Below, piece by piece: positions 34,630-43,372 of a stretch of DNA of 64,000 nt. How positions within the stretch are numbered: the stretch's first letter is position 1; the number at the start of each line of letters is the position of its first letter. A program made the position numbers and the translations under genes. Source of the stretch: Bog-473 sp963717455 (GTDB lineage: Bacteria; Actinomycetota; Acidimicrobiia; Acidimicrobiales; RAAP-2); assembly GCA_963717455.1 (NCBI GenBank), contig OY970336.1, positions 248,001 to 312,000 on the forward strand, read 5' to 3'. Below the pieces are notes generated by a model. That model was not told the DNA's origin and searched no databases. It saw only the letters and a list, made by a program, of their open reading frames with translations.

Positions 34630-34876
34630 GCTGGGGTGCGCCCTCCCCGCGCATGTTCACGGCGTTGATGCGGACCGGGAGGTTGCGCACCTTGACCCGA
34701 TGGTCGGCCGGCGCGTCGTGCTCGCTCAGGTCGGCGCCGTATGTGGCCCCGACCTTCTCGGCGAAGGCACGGTCGTCGTCGGGCACGACCACGGCCCCGC
34801 CCCGGATCTCGAGATGGCGGTAGGGGTTGGTGAGGTCCAGGATGAACGGGGTGCAGGCCGTCGGGTATGCGGTCAT
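34630..34876 (-). pseudogene. Remnant of a PPOX-class F420-dependent oxidoreductase (C-terminal half)
   Basis: The frame encodes TNPYRHLEIRGGAVVVPDDD, then VGATYGADLSEHDAPADHRV and LPVRINAVNMRG. This is recognisable as the second half of a PPOX-class F420 enzyme (compare the usual NPYRYLEVRG and xRVNAVDM ending). The FMN/F420-binding N-terminal 40-50 residues that should precede it are missing. Only about 100 bases separate it from the end of the sigma-factor gene, and no stop follows the natural end. I read it as a decayed gene. Confidence 0.6.
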
Positions 34877-34975
34877 GGGCCGTGGACATGGATGGACCCG
34901 CCCGGAGGCGAGACGGCACCCCGCGAGCGCGTGGACGGGGTGGACCGGCGCCAGCTGGCCGAGGCGATTGGCCCG

Positions 34976-35881
34976 CTACCCGTCGGAGAAGACGGTGGCG
35001 GCAATCCGGCTGACGCGTGCGGGGTCGGCGATCGAGTCGATCGCCGCGATCCTGCCCCCCGTGACGGTGAACCCCATCACCGTCATGGGGTTCCCATCCA
35101 TGGTGAGGATCACCCCGGCGGCGCCGTTCACGAGCGCGGGGACCAGGCCGTAGGCCGGCCGGGCCAGGATCGACCGCAGCCCTCGGCGGGACTGCCCGGC
35201 GACGGCCTCGGCGCCGCTGATCACCATGGAGGCGGCCCGGCGCTGGTCTCCGGCATCGATCCGCAGCACCACGTTGGGGTCGAGCACGGCCATGAGGGCG
35301 TCGAGATCCCCCCCTCGCGAAGCCTGGAGGAAGGCGTCGACCACCGCCCGCTGGCGCGCGAGATCGGCGTCCGGTGCCGGGACCTCGGCCCCCTTGACAC
35401 GGCGACGCGCCCTGCTGGCCGACTGCCGGGCGGCGGCCGGCGTCCGACCGACCATCGGCGCGATCTCGTCGAAGGGAAGGTCGAACATGTCGTGCAGGAC
35501 GAAGCTCAATCGCTCGGCCGGGGTCAGGGTGTCGAGGACGACGAGGAGGGCGAGACCGACCGAATCGGCCAGCAGCGCCTCCTCCTCCGGGTCGAGCTCG
35601 CCCTCGGGGCTGACGACGGGGTCGGGGACGTGCGCGCCGAGTGGCTCCTGGCGTCGCACGTTGCGCGAGCGCAGCATGTTCAGGCAGACACGGGCGACGA
35701 CCGTCGTCAACCAGCCACCCAAGTTCTCGATGTCGTCCGCCCGTGCCCGGCTCAGGCGCAGCCAGGCGTCCTGGACGGCGTCATCCGCCTCGGTGAGCGA
35801 CCCGAGCATCCGGTAGGCAACCCCCCGTAGACGGGCCCTGTGCTGCTCGAAGCGGACCGCCAGCCATTCGTCTTCGTCCAT
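34976..35881 (-). CDS. ECF41/SigJ-like sigma factor with SnoaL-like C-terminal domain
   Basis: The 301-residue protein has ECF sigma region 2 (FEQHRARLRGVAYRMLGSLTEADDAVQDAWLR) and region 4 (LTPAERLSFVLHDMFDLPFDEIAPMVGRTPAAARQ). A C-terminal domain of about 110 residues follows (VVDAFLQASRGGDLDALMAVLDPNVVLRID) that resembles SnoaL/NTF2 folds. This is the ECF41 (SigJ) plan, in which the extra domain modulates the sigma factor instead of a separate anti-sigma. The partner gene typical of ECF41, a carboxymuconolactone-decarboxylase-like protein, is not adjacent. One such protein lies at 46728. Confidence 0.9.
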   Translation of the reverse strand: MDEDEWLAVRFEQHRARLRGVAYRMLGSLTEADDAVQDAWLRLSRARADDIENLGGWLTTVVARVCLNMLRSRNVRRQEPLGAHVPDPVVSPEGELDPEEEALLADSVGLALLVVLDTLTPAERLSFVLHDMFDLPFDEIAPMVGRTPAAARQSASRARRRVKGAEVPAPDADLARQRAVVDAFLQASRGGDLDALMAVLDPNVVLRIDAGDQRRAASMVISGAEAVAGQSRRGLRSILARPAYGLVPALVNGAAGVILTMDGNPMTVMGFTVTGGRIAAIDSIADPARVSRIAATVFSDG

Positions 35882-36004
35882 CGGTCATATCCTCCTCCAG
35901 CACATGTCCCAGAGAGGTGACCCGCGGTCCCCCTTCAATGTGACACGGACGGGAGGAGCCGCCCGTCACATGGCCGGAGACGCGTCCCGCCCGAACCGCC
36001 GGCG

Positions 36005-36664
36005 TCAGCGCTGATCGAGGAGCCCGGCCAGCTGCCCGACGCTGAGCGGCGGGTGCGCCGGCGGCTCGTGGCCCGGGCGCAACCCGTCCAGGGCCAGCTC
36101 GAGGAAGCGCAGCGACGGCTTCGACCCCGGCGTGTCGCACAGGTCCGCGATCGACCGCACCGCCTTCAGCACCACGACGACGTCGGTCACCTCGACATCG
36201 GGGCGCAGGGTGCCCGACTCCTTGCTCCGCGCCACGATCTCCCCGAGCAGCGGGGCGATCTGGGTGAGCCCGGTCCCGCGGTTCGAGCCCCAGGGCGGCG
36301 CGGAGATGGTGGCCCGCCACACGCTCGGCACCTCGATGCAGCGCCGCACGAATTCGAACGCCGCCTCACCGGGTGGCACGTCGGCGACCACCTCCTCGGC
36401 GATCTCGCGCACACGCCGCCGCGCCGCGTCCACCACGGCGTTGAACAGGTCGGCCTTGGTGGGGAACCGCCGGTAGAGGGTGCCCACGCCGACGTCGGCC
36501 CGGGTGGCGATCGCCTCCATGGGCGCGTCGAACCCCTGCTCGGCGAAGACGTCGCGCGCCGCCGCCAGGATCCGGCCGAGGTTCACCTCGGCGTCACGGC
36601 GGAGCGGCCGCGCCTCCTCGACCACGGGCGGCGCCGGGGGCTCCGGCGTGCTGCGCCGGGTCAC
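36005..36664 (-). CDS. TetR family transcriptional regulator
   Basis: The 219-residue repressor has a TetR-type helix-turn-helix at residues about 28-75 (LGRILAAARDVFAEQGF, MEAIATRADVGVGTLYRRFPT, KADLFNAVVDA) and a helical ligand domain after it. Its start overlaps the end of the upstream MFS gene by four bases, so exporter and regulator form one transcript. It probably represses the divergent promoter region at 38131-38275, where two palindromes lie. The inducing ligand is unknown. Confidence 0.9.
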   Translation of the reverse strand: MTRRSTPEPPAPPVVEEARPLRRDAEVNLGRILAAARDVFAEQGFDAPMEAIATRADVGVGTLYRRFPTKADLFNAVVDAARRRVREIAEEVVADVPPGEAAFEFVRRCIEVPSVWRATISAPPWGSNRGTGLTQIAPLLGEIVARSKESGTLRPDVEVTDVVVVLKAVRSIADLCDTPGSKPSLRFLELALDGLRPGHEPPAHPPLSVGQLAGLLDQR

Positions 36665-38130
36665 GCCAGGTCCTCCGGTCCGAAGGCGATGGCGCCGACG
36701 ATCACCTCTGCCTCCGCCGTCAACGCGCGATGACGTTCGCGTACCACGACGGAGGCCGCCTCACGCCGGGGGATCAGCAGCGCGGCCAGCGCGGCCACGA
36801 CTAGGCCGGCGCCGCTGACCGCGAAGGCCAGGACGTAACCCCGCTCGGCCGGGTAGCCGTCGCGCAACACGGTGCTGATGACGAGGCTCGTCGCGACCCC
36901 GCTGCCCAGCGCGGCACCGATGCTGCGGATGTTGGTGTTCATCCCCGTGGCCACCCCCGTCTGCTCGGGCGGCACCGCTTCGATGATGAGGTTCGCCATG
37001 CTGGCGAAGCCCAGGGCGATGCCGATGCCAAGCAGACCCGTTGCGGTGTACATCGACCAGGCTTGGCTGTGGCTGAGCACAAGGAGGAGGTAACTCGAGG
37101 CGGCGAAGAGCGAACCGGCCACGAGCACGATCTTGGAGCCGACGAGCACCGAGAGCCGCCCGGTCATCGGGGCCACGATGACCATGGCCACCGCGAAGGG
37201 CAGCAGGTAGAGGCCCGACTGGGTCACCGAGGCCCCGAACCCGTAGCCGACGTGGGTCGGCGTCTGGGTGAATTGGGGTAGTGCGATGAACATGGCGAAC
37301 ATGCCGAACCCGAAGAGCAGCGCGGCGAGGTTCGTGGTCCAGACGGCCCGGACGCGCATCATCTTCATGTCGACCAGTGGCGAGGCGGAGCGGTTCTCCG
37401 AGATGATCCACGCCACGAGCAGGACCGCGGTGGCGATGCCGAGCCCGAGGACAGACACGTTGCCCCAGCCCCACGTCGGCGCGTAGGAGATTGCGAGCAG
37501 CCCCGTCACCAGCCAGCCCGACATGAGGACCGCGCCCAGCCAGTTGATGCGGCCCGGGGAGCGAACCGGCGACTCGGGCACGAACACGAACGTGGCGATG
37601 GTCGCCGTGACCGACATCATGAGCGGGAACCAGAAGAGCCAGTGGTAGTTGAGGTGCACGAGGATGGGACCGGCCAGCACGATGCCTGCGCCCGCACCGG
37701 CGCCGAGGATGGCCGACATCACGCCGATGGCACCCGCCACCCGCTCGGCGGGGAACTCGTCGCGGATGATGCCGAAGGCGAGCGGGAACACGGCCCCGGC
37801 CGCGCCCTGAATCACTCGCCCCACCAGCATCACTGGCAGCGAGGTGGCCAGCGCGCTGATCAACGTTCCGACCGAGAGGGCGATGAGAACGGCGACGATG
37901 ATCTTCTCCTTGCCCATCATGTCGCCGACCCGGCCCAGGGTCGGCGTGGCGATGGCGGCGCTCAGCAGGTACGCGGTCAACAGCCAGCTCGCCCCGCTCT
38001 CCGACGTGTGCAACGTGTGCTCGAGCTGGGGGATGGCGGGGATGATGAGCGACTGCAGCAGGCTGAACGCCAGCGCTGCCGTGGCGAGGGTTGCGAAGGT
38101 GACGCGGTAGTTGCTGTGCGAGCGGGCCAC
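36661..38130 (-). CDS. MFS drug exporter, DHA2-like
   Basis: The 489-residue protein has about fourteen hydrophobic helices. Motif A-like GRVGDMMGKEKIIVAVLIAL follows helix 2 and motif C-like GAIGVMSAILGAGAGAGIVL lies in helix 5, as in DHA2 drug:proton antiporters. It is divergently transcribed from another DHA2-type exporter and co-transcribed with TetR. Export of a toxic or secondary metabolite is the usual role. Confidence 0.88.
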   Translation of the reverse strand: MARSHSNYRVTFATLATAALAFSLLQSLIIPAIPQLEHTLHTSESGASWLLTAYLLSAAIATPTLGRVGDMMGKEKIIVAVLIALSVGTLISALATSLPVMLVGRVIQGAAGAVFPLAFGIIRDEFPAERVAGAIGVMSAILGAGAGAGIVLAGPILVHLNYHWLFWFPLMMSVTATIATFVFVPESPVRSPGRINWLGAVLMSGWLVTGLLAISYAPTWGWGNVSVLGLGIATAVLLVAWIISENRSASPLVDMKMMRVRAVWTTNLAALLFGFGMFAMFIALPQFTQTPTHVGYGFGASVTQSGLYLLPFAVAMVIVAPMTGRLSVLVGSKIVLVAGSLFAASSYLLLVLSHSQAWSMYTATGLLGIGIALGFASMANLIIEAVPPEQTGVATGMNTNIRSIGAALGSGVATSLVISTVLRDGYPAERGYVLAFAVSGAGLVVAALAALLIPRREAASVVVRERHRALTAEAEVIVGAIAFGPEDLA

Positions 38131-38151
38131 GGATTCGGAGGTCCCCTTAGA

Positions 38152-38168
38152 CGGAACGGTTGGTTCCG
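38152..38168. promoter_or_regulatory. Palindrome CGGAAC-N5-GTTCCG, candidate TetR operator
   Basis: Six-base perfect arms flank GGTTG in the 145-bp region between the two divergent exporters. Position and size fit an operator for the TetR protein of the leftward transcript. Confidence 0.55.
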
Positions 38169-38184
38169 GTTATGCTACCAAAGC

Positions 38185-38199
38185 GGAATGGGCCATTCC
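38185..38199. promoter_or_regulatory. Palindrome GGAATG-N3-CATTCC
   Basis: Perfect six-base arms flank GGC, 16 bases from the first palindrome, in the same divergent promoter region. It may be a second operator, perhaps for the rightward exporter. Confidence 0.45.
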
Positions 38200-38275
38200 T
38201 GAACGGTGGGGCCCGATCGGAAAGGGAGGACGAGCTGCCAGCCACGGACACCGACCGCCCGAAGGGCGCGCCTCT

Positions 38276-40006
38276 ATGACCGACCTCATCTCCCCAGACA
38301 CGGCCGAGGCCGCCGCGACGGCCGTCGTCGCCCCCGTCCACGCCGACGACGACCACCGCTGGACGGCGCTGTTCATCACGACGCTCGGCATGCTCATGGC
38401 GACGATCGACGCCTCCATCGTCCTCATCGCCCTGCCCGACGTGTTCCGCGGCATCCACCTCGACCCCCTCCTGCCGTCGAACACCTTCTTCCTGCTCTGG
38501 ATGATCCTCGGCTTCCTCATCGTGACCAGCGTGCTGGTGGTGAGCCTCGGCCGCCTGGGCGACCTCTACGGCCGGGTCAGGATCTACAACCTCGGCTTCG
38601 CCGTCTTCACCCTCTTCTCCCTCCTGCTCAGCATCACCTGGATGACGGGCACCGCCGGCGGCATCTGGCTCATCGTCATGCGCATCTTCCAGGGTGTGGG
38701 GGCTGCCATGCTCATGGCCAACTCGGCGGCGATCCTGACCGACGCCTTCCCGCCCGACCGCCGCGGCTTCGCCCTCGGCATCAACCAGGCCGCCGCCATC
38801 AGCGGCTCCTTCATCGGGCTCCTGCTGGGCGGCCTCCTCGCCCCCATCAACTGGCGCCTGATCTTCCTCGTCTCGGTGCCCATCGGGCTCTTCGCGACGG
38901 TGTGGGGGTACTTCTCGCTCAAGGAGGTCGCCAAGGGCTCGCGGGCGCGCATCGACTGGGCCGGCAACGCCACCTTCGCCATCGGGCTGATCCTCGTCAT
39001 GGTCGGGATCACCTACGGGATCGAGCCCTACGGAGGTTCGTCCATGGGTTGGACCAACCCGACCGTGCTGACCGAGCTCGGCGTCGGCGTGGCCTTCCTC
39101 GTGCTCTTCGCCTACATCGAGCTCCACACCGCCGAACCCATGTTCCGGCTCCAGCTCTTCAAGATCCGCGCCTTCTCGGCCGGCGTCTTCGCCAGCTTCC
39201 TCGGGGCGCTCGGGCGCGGCGGGCTGATGTTCATGCTCATCATCTGGCTGCAGGGCATCTGGCTCCCGCGCCACGGGTACACGTTCGCCGTGACGCCCCT
39301 GTGGGCTGGGATCGCCCTGATCCCGCTCACCACCGGCTTCATGATCGGCGGCCCGCTCTCGGGCATCCTCTCGGACCGCTACGGATCCCGGCCCTTCGCC
39401 ACCTTCGGCATGCTCGGCAGCGCGGTCGCGTTCTTCCTCCTCGAGCAGCTCCCGGTCGACTTCTCCTACAGCGTCTTCGCCGTCCTGCTCTTCTTCACCG
39501 GCATGGTGATGTCGTGCTTCGGCGCGTCCAACCGCACCGGCGTGATGAACAGCCTGCCGGCCGCCGACCGCGGTGCGGGGTCGGGCATGAACACGACCTT
39601 CCAGAATTCGGCCCAGGTGCTCTCCATCGGCATCTTCTTCACCCTGATCATCGTGGGCCTCTCCGACCACCTGCCGGCCGCCCTGGTCGGCGGGCTGACT
39701 GCGCACGGGGTCCCCCTGCCCACCGCCGAGTCGATCTCGCACCTCCCGCCGGTCTCCACGCTCTTCGCCGCGTTTCTCGGCTACAACCCGGCCGCCCACC
39801 TCCTCGGCCCCCACGTGCTCGCCCATCTGACCCCACCCCAGCGCGCCACCGTCACGGGCGAGCGCTTCTTCCCCAGCCTCATCACGAACTCGTTCAAGGA
39901 CGGCCTGCACACCGCCTTCAACTTCGCCATCGTCATGTGCCTGCTGGGGGCGGCCTGCTCGTGGACCCGGGGCGGCAAGGGACCCGCCCGCGCCGACGCG
40001 GTCTGA
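38276..40006 (+). CDS. MFS drug exporter, DHA2/EmrB-like
   Basis: The 576-residue protein has about fourteen helices. It carries SLGRLGDLYGRVRIYNLGF (motif A), IVMRIFQGVGAAMLMANSAA (motif B region), and a large external loop near residues 480-540 before the last helix (VSTLFAAFLGYNPAAHLLG). I place the start at the ATG at 38276, with GAAGGG about ten bases upstream; in-frame codons further left are not protein-like. It is divergent from the other DHA2 exporter, and the shared palindromes imply common control. Confidence 0.9.
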   Translation: MTDLISPDTAEAAATAVVAPVHADDDHRWTALFITTLGMLMATIDASIVLIALPDVFRGIHLDPLLPSNTFFLLWMILGFLIVTSVLVVSLGRLGDLYGRVRIYNLGFAVFTLFSLLLSITWMTGTAGGIWLIVMRIFQGVGAAMLMANSAAILTDAFPPDRRGFALGINQAAAISGSFIGLLLGGLLAPINWRLIFLVSVPIGLFATVWGYFSLKEVAKGSRARIDWAGNATFAIGLILVMVGITYGIEPYGGSSMGWTNPTVLTELGVGVAFLVLFAYIELHTAEPMFRLQLFKIRAFSAGVFASFLGALGRGGLMFMLIIWLQGIWLPRHGYTFAVTPLWAGIALIPLTTGFMIGGPLSGILSDRYGSRPFATFGMLGSAVAFFLLEQLPVDFSYSVFAVLLFFTGMVMSCFGASNRTGVMNSLPAADRGAGSGMNTTFQNSAQVLSIGIFFTLIIVGLSDHLPAALVGGLTAHGVPLPTAESISHLPPVSTLFAAFLGYNPAAHLLGPHVLAHLTPPQRATVTGERFFPSLITNSFKDGLHTAFNFAIVMCLLGAACSWTRGGKGPARADAV

Positions 40007-40020
40007 GGGACTGCCGCCGG

Positions 40021-41412
40021 CTACACGCCGCGGTGGTTCTCGAAGCGGGCGTACTGCTTGAGGAAGAGGAGGTTGGCCTTCCCGGTGGGTCCGTTCCGGT
40101 GCTTGGCCACCTCAATCAGGGCGTCGTCGGCCCGGTCGATCGGCACCTCGTCGTTGTACTCGGACTCGCGGTAGATGAAGAGGACGACATCGGCGTCCTG
40201 CTCGAGTGACCCCGACTCGCGCAGGTCCGACAGCTGCGGTGTCTTGTCCTGGCGGGACTCGAGGTTGCGGGAGAGCTGGGAGAGCGCGACGACGGGCACC
40301 TCGAGCTCGCGGGCCAGGATCTTGAGGCCGCGGCTGATCTCGGCCACCTCGGTCTGGCGGTTCTCCGCCCTCCCCCGCCCGGTCATCAGCTGGAGGTAGT
40401 CGACGACGACGAGCCCGAGGTCGCCCTCGGACTTCTTGAGCCGGCGCGCCCGGGCCCGGATGTCCATGACCGTCACGTTCGGGTTGTCGTCGATGAAGAT
40501 CGGCGCGCTGGAGAGCCGGGTGACCGCCATCCCGATCTTGCTCCAGTCCTGCGTGCGGATCCGACCCGTCTGCAGGCTCTGCCCGTTCACCTCCGCCTCC
40601 GAGGCGAGGAGGCGCTGGGTCAGCTCGAGGTGGCCCATCTCGAGCGAGAAGAGGAGGGCCGGACGCCCCACCTGCAGCCCCACGTTGGCCAGGACCCCCA
40701 GCGCGAAGCTCGTCTTGCCCATGCCCGGCCGGGCACCCACGATGTTGAGCGAGGAGGGCTGGAAGCCGAGCAGGATGCGGTCCAGCTCGTGGTACCCCGT
40801 GGCCACACCGGTGATGTGCGAGCCCCGCTGGCCCAGCTCCTCGATCCGGTCGAGCCCCGCGCCCAGCAGCTCGTGCAGCGGGCGCATGGTGTCGGCCGTG
40901 CGGCGCTCGCCCACGTTGAACACCATCTGCTCCGCCTCGTCGACCGCCGCCTTCACGTCCTCGGGGACCGAGTAGCCGATGTCGGCGATGTCGCCCGCCA
41001 CGCCGATGAGCTTGCGCAGCAGCGCGTGCTCCTCGACGATCTCCGCGTAGTGCCGCGCGTTGGCGATCGACGGGGTGTTGGCCTGCAGCGAGATGAAGAT
41101 CGAGGGATCGCCGACCTGTTCGAGCACGCCCGAACGCTTGAGCTCGTCGGTCACGGTCACCGCGTCGATCGCCTCGCCCCGCTCCATGAGGGCCTGGATG
41201 GCCCCGAAGATGTGCCCGTGCGCCGGCTTGTAGAAGTCTGCCGCCGAGCATCGCTCGATGCCGACCGATGCCGCGTCGTTGGAGAGGAGCATCGCCCCGA
41301 GCAGCGACTCCTCGGCCTCGAGGTCGTGGGGCGGCACGCGCGCACCGCTCGGCACGGGGTGGGGGGCCGCTCGCAGCGTCCGGGTGCGGGAGTCGTCGAA
41401 GGCTTGGACCAC
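40021..41412 (-). CDS. dnaB: Replicative DNA helicase DnaB
   Basis: The 463-residue hexameric helicase unwinds DNA at the fork. The N-terminal domain begins PPHDLEAEESLLGAMLLSND, and the linker helix follows. The RecA-type core has Walker A GARPGMGKTSFAL, Walker B LGLVVVDYLQLM and the arginine-finger region SGSLEQDADVVLFIYR. I chose the GTG at 41412, with GGGGAG just before it; frames further upstream are Pro/Arg-rich noise. There is no intein. The upstream region carries DnaA-box-like sites. It is the last member of the rpsF-ssb-rpsR-rplI-dnaB order on the reverse strand. Confidence 0.96.
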   Translation of the reverse strand: MVQAFDDSRTRTLRAAPHPVPSGARVPPHDLEAEESLLGAMLLSNDAASVGIERCSAADFYKPAHGHIFGAIQALMERGEAIDAVTVTDELKRSGVLEQVGDPSIFISLQANTPSIANARHYAEIVEEHALLRKLIGVAGDIADIGYSVPEDVKAAVDEAEQMVFNVGERRTADTMRPLHELLGAGLDRIEELGQRGSHITGVATGYHELDRILLGFQPSSLNIVGARPGMGKTSFALGVLANVGLQVGRPALLFSLEMGHLELTQRLLASEAEVNGQSLQTGRIRTQDWSKIGMAVTRLSSAPIFIDDNPNVTVMDIRARARRLKKSEGDLGLVVVDYLQLMTGRGRAENRQTEVAEISRGLKILARELEVPVVALSQLSRNLESRQDKTPQLSDLRESGSLEQDADVVLFIYRESEYNDEVPIDRADDALIEVAKHRNGPTGKANLLFLKQYARFENHRGV

Positions 41413-41463
41413 GGCTCCCCTACTCTGGCCGCAACAGCCTGGGGACCATAAGGCCCCAATAGG

Positions 41464-41472
41464 TGTGGGTAA
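41464..41472 (-). promoter_or_regulatory. DnaA-box-like site (TTACCCACA), one mismatch
   Basis: The forward strand reads TGTGGGTAA, one change from the consensus complement TGTGGATAA. It is the first of two such sites, 21 bases apart, upstream of dnaB. Confidence 0.5.
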
Positions 41473-41484
41473 GGCACGTGGCCG

Positions 41485-41493
41485 TGTGGATAA
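41485..41493 (-). promoter_or_regulatory. Perfect DnaA box TTATCCACA upstream of dnaB
   Basis: The forward strand reads TGTGGATAA, exactly the consensus DnaA box on the reverse strand, 73 bases upstream of the dnaB start. DnaA-regulated dnaB expression is a reasonable inference. Confidence 0.6.
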
Positions 41494-41595
41494 GCCGTGT
41501 ACGAGCGGCCTGCCACTGTGGACCCTGGGGGACGCCGACCGGCATCCCACCATGATGGGCGCGGGGTGTGTCCGCCCCGGCGGACCCCCCACCGC

Positions 41596-42045
41596 TCAGG
41601 TGGCGGCGCTGACCTCCACCGTCACCACCGCGGTGACGTCGTTGAACAGCTCGACGGTGACTTCGAAGGTCCCGATCTCCTTGATGTGCTCGGGCAGCAC
41701 CACGTGCCTGCGGTCCACCTCGACGCCCTTGGCGGCCTTGATGGCCTCGACCACGTCGGCCGGGCCGATGGAGCCGAAGAGGCGCCCGCCCCCCGCCGCC
41801 CGGGCGCTGATCGGGATCACGGCACCGGCCAGCAGGCCGACCTGGGCCTCGGCGGCGCTCCGGTCCTGGGCCTCCCGCAGGTCGCGGCCCCGTCGCATCA
41901 GCTCGGCCTGGCCCTCCACGCCCTCGGTGGCCACGATGGCCCGGCCCTCGGGGAGCAGGAAGTTGCGCGCGAACCCGCCCGCCACCTTCACGATGTCACC
42001 CCGCCGGCCCACGCCGGCGACGTCGTCTCGCAGGAGGACCTTCAT
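41596..42045 (-). CDS. rplI: 50S ribosomal protein L9
   Basis: The 149-residue protein matches L9: N-terminal MKVLLRDDVAGVGRRGDIVKVAGGF and NFLLPEGRA bind 23S rRNA. A long connecting helix (VEGQAELMRRGRDLREAQDR) leads to the C-terminal lobe ending HIKEIGTFEVTVELFNDVTAVVTVEV. Length is normal. Its ATG overlaps the rpsR stop (ATGA at 42042-42045). Confidence 0.97.
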   Translation of the reverse strand: MKVLLRDDVAGVGRRGDIVKVAGGFARNFLLPEGRAIVATEGVEGQAELMRRGRDLREAQDRSAAEAQVGLLAGAVIPISARAAGGGRLFGSIGPADVVEAIKAAKGVEVDRRHVVLPEHIKEIGTFEVTVELFNDVTAVVTVEVSAAT

Positions 42046-42560
42046 GCGTCCGCACCCGCCGCTTCGGGCTCGACGACGACCTCGACCACCGCCCCCGCCT
42101 CGGCGTCCCCAACCACCTCGTCCACGATGGCCAGGGCCTCCGCGACATCGGCCTCGACCTCAGCCGGCGCCGCCTCGGGCCCGGCGGCCGGTGCCGAGCG
42201 CGCCGCCCGTGCTTCGGCGGCCATGGAGTCGCCCAAGGTGCGCTCGCCGCGGTCGCGCCCGCCGCGCCCGCCCGGGCGCTCGGTCACGGTGCGCTGGGTG
42301 TAGGGCAGCAGGACGAGCTCACGCGCCGTCTTGATCGCCTGGGCGAGGGCCCGCTGGTGCTGGGCGCAGTTGCCCGTCACGCGGCGCGAACGGATCTTGC
42401 CGCGGTCGCTCATGTACTTGCGCAGCATGTTGACGTCCTTGTAGTCGACCCACACGACCTTGTCCCGGCACAGCGCGCAGGGCTTCTTCTTGACCCGGCG
42501 GCCGAGGTCCTTGGGGGCTCGGCGGGCCGAGGTCCCCCCGCGTTGGTTGTTGCGTGCCAT
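42042..42560 (-). CDS. rpsR: 30S ribosomal protein S18 with long acidic C-terminal tail
   Basis: The first about 85 residues are a standard zinc-binding (C+) S18: CALCRDK, VDYKDVNMLRKYMSDRGKI and RRVTGNCAQHQRALAQAIK hold the CxxC and third cysteine. S18 is usually 75-95 residues, but this one has 172. After a Gly/Arg-rich bridge (RPGGRGGRDRGERTLG), a tail of about 65 residues is almost only Ala, Glu, Asp, Val and Pro. The frame is uninterrupted and runs precisely to the rplI start overlap. The tail's role is unknown. The start at 42560 shares a base with the ssb stop. Confidence 0.95.
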   Translation of the reverse strand: MARNNQRGGTSARRAPKDLGRRVKKKPCALCRDKVVWVDYKDVNMLRKYMSDRGKIRSRRVTGNCAQHQRALAQAIKTARELVLLPYTQRTVTERPGGRGGRDRGERTLGDSMAAEARAARSAPAAGPEAAPAEVEADVAEALAIVDEVVGDAEAGAVVEVVVEPEAAGADA

Positions 42561-43036
42561 CAGAAGGGCTCCTCGTCGAATCCGTAACCGCCGCCGGCAT
42601 CTGCGGCGGGTTGTGGGGCTGGCGCAGGCGCCTGTTGCCGGGCGCCCCCGCGGGACCCATCGCCGGGCCCGCGGCGCTCGTTCTTGGTGATCTGCGCCGT
42701 GGCCCAGCGCAGCGAAGGACCGATCTCGTCCGCCACCACCTCTACCTTGGAGCGGCGGTCGCCCTCCTGGGTCTCCCAGCTGCGCTGCTCGAGCCGGCCG
42801 GCCACCATGACCCGCGCGCCGCGGGTGATGGTCTCGCTCACGTTCTCCGCCATCTCGCGCCAACACACCACGTCGAAGAACGAGGTCGCCTCCTCCCACT
42901 CTTGGGTCTGGCGGTTCTGCCAGCGCCGGTTGACCGCCAGCCCGAAGGTGACGTTGGCCTGGCCCGTGTTGGTGAAGCGCAGCTCGGGGTCACGGGTGAC
43001 GTTCCCCACCAGCACCACGCTGTTGTCTGTCGCCAT
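42560..43036 (-). CDS. ssb: Single-stranded DNA-binding protein
   Basis: The 158-residue SSB has the OB fold (VVLVGNVTRDPELRFTNTGQ, FGLAVNRRWQNRQTQEWEE, FFDVVCWREMAENV), a flexible Pro/Ala/Gln-rich linker, and the acidic tip DEEPF that recruits repair and replication proteins. It lies between rpsF and rpsR as in most actinobacteria. Confidence 0.97.
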   Translation of the reverse strand: MATDNSVVLVGNVTRDPELRFTNTGQANVTFGLAVNRRWQNRQTQEWEEATSFFDVVCWREMAENVSETITRGARVMVAGRLEQRSWETQEGDRRSKVEVVADEIGPSLRWATAQITKNERRGPGDGSRGGARQQAPAPAPQPAADAGGGYGFDEEPF

Positions 43037-43051
43037 GTCTGCTCCTCTCCG

Positions 43052-43372
43052 TCAGCCGGCCGTCGACGCGGTCGCGGCCGCCGTCTGGTCCGGCAGGCGC
43101 ACCACCTTGTGGCGCACCACCTCGTCGGCCAGGCCGAGCATGCGGTCCAGCGCCGCCACGGTCTCGGGCTCGCCCGTGAACTCGACCACGACGTAGTAGC
43201 CCTCGCGCTTGTGGTTCACCTCGTAGGCGAAGGTGCGCTTCCCCCAGCGGTCGATGGCGCCCGGGTTGCCCCCGTTGGTGCGGATGGCGTCCAGGGCGCG
43301 GTCGAGGACGCCCTGAATCACGGTGGGCTCGGTGGTGGCCTCGAAGATGGCCATGACTTCGTAAGGCCGCAT
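43052..43372 (-). CDS. rpsF: 30S ribosomal protein S6
   Basis: The 106-residue protein matches S6: MRPYEVMAIFEATTEPTVIQ, WGKRTFAYEVNHKREGYYVV and LADEVVRHKVVRLPD are family hallmarks. It is the first gene of the S6-SSB-S18-L9 operon, with a 15-base gap to ssb. The C-terminal tail is short and Ala/Thr-rich. Confidence 0.97.
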   Translation of the reverse strand: MRPYEVMAIFEATTEPTVIQGVLDRALDAIRTNGGNPGAIDRWGKRTFAYEVNHKREGYYVVVEFTGEPETVAALDRMLGLADEVVRHKVVRLPDQTAAATASTAG

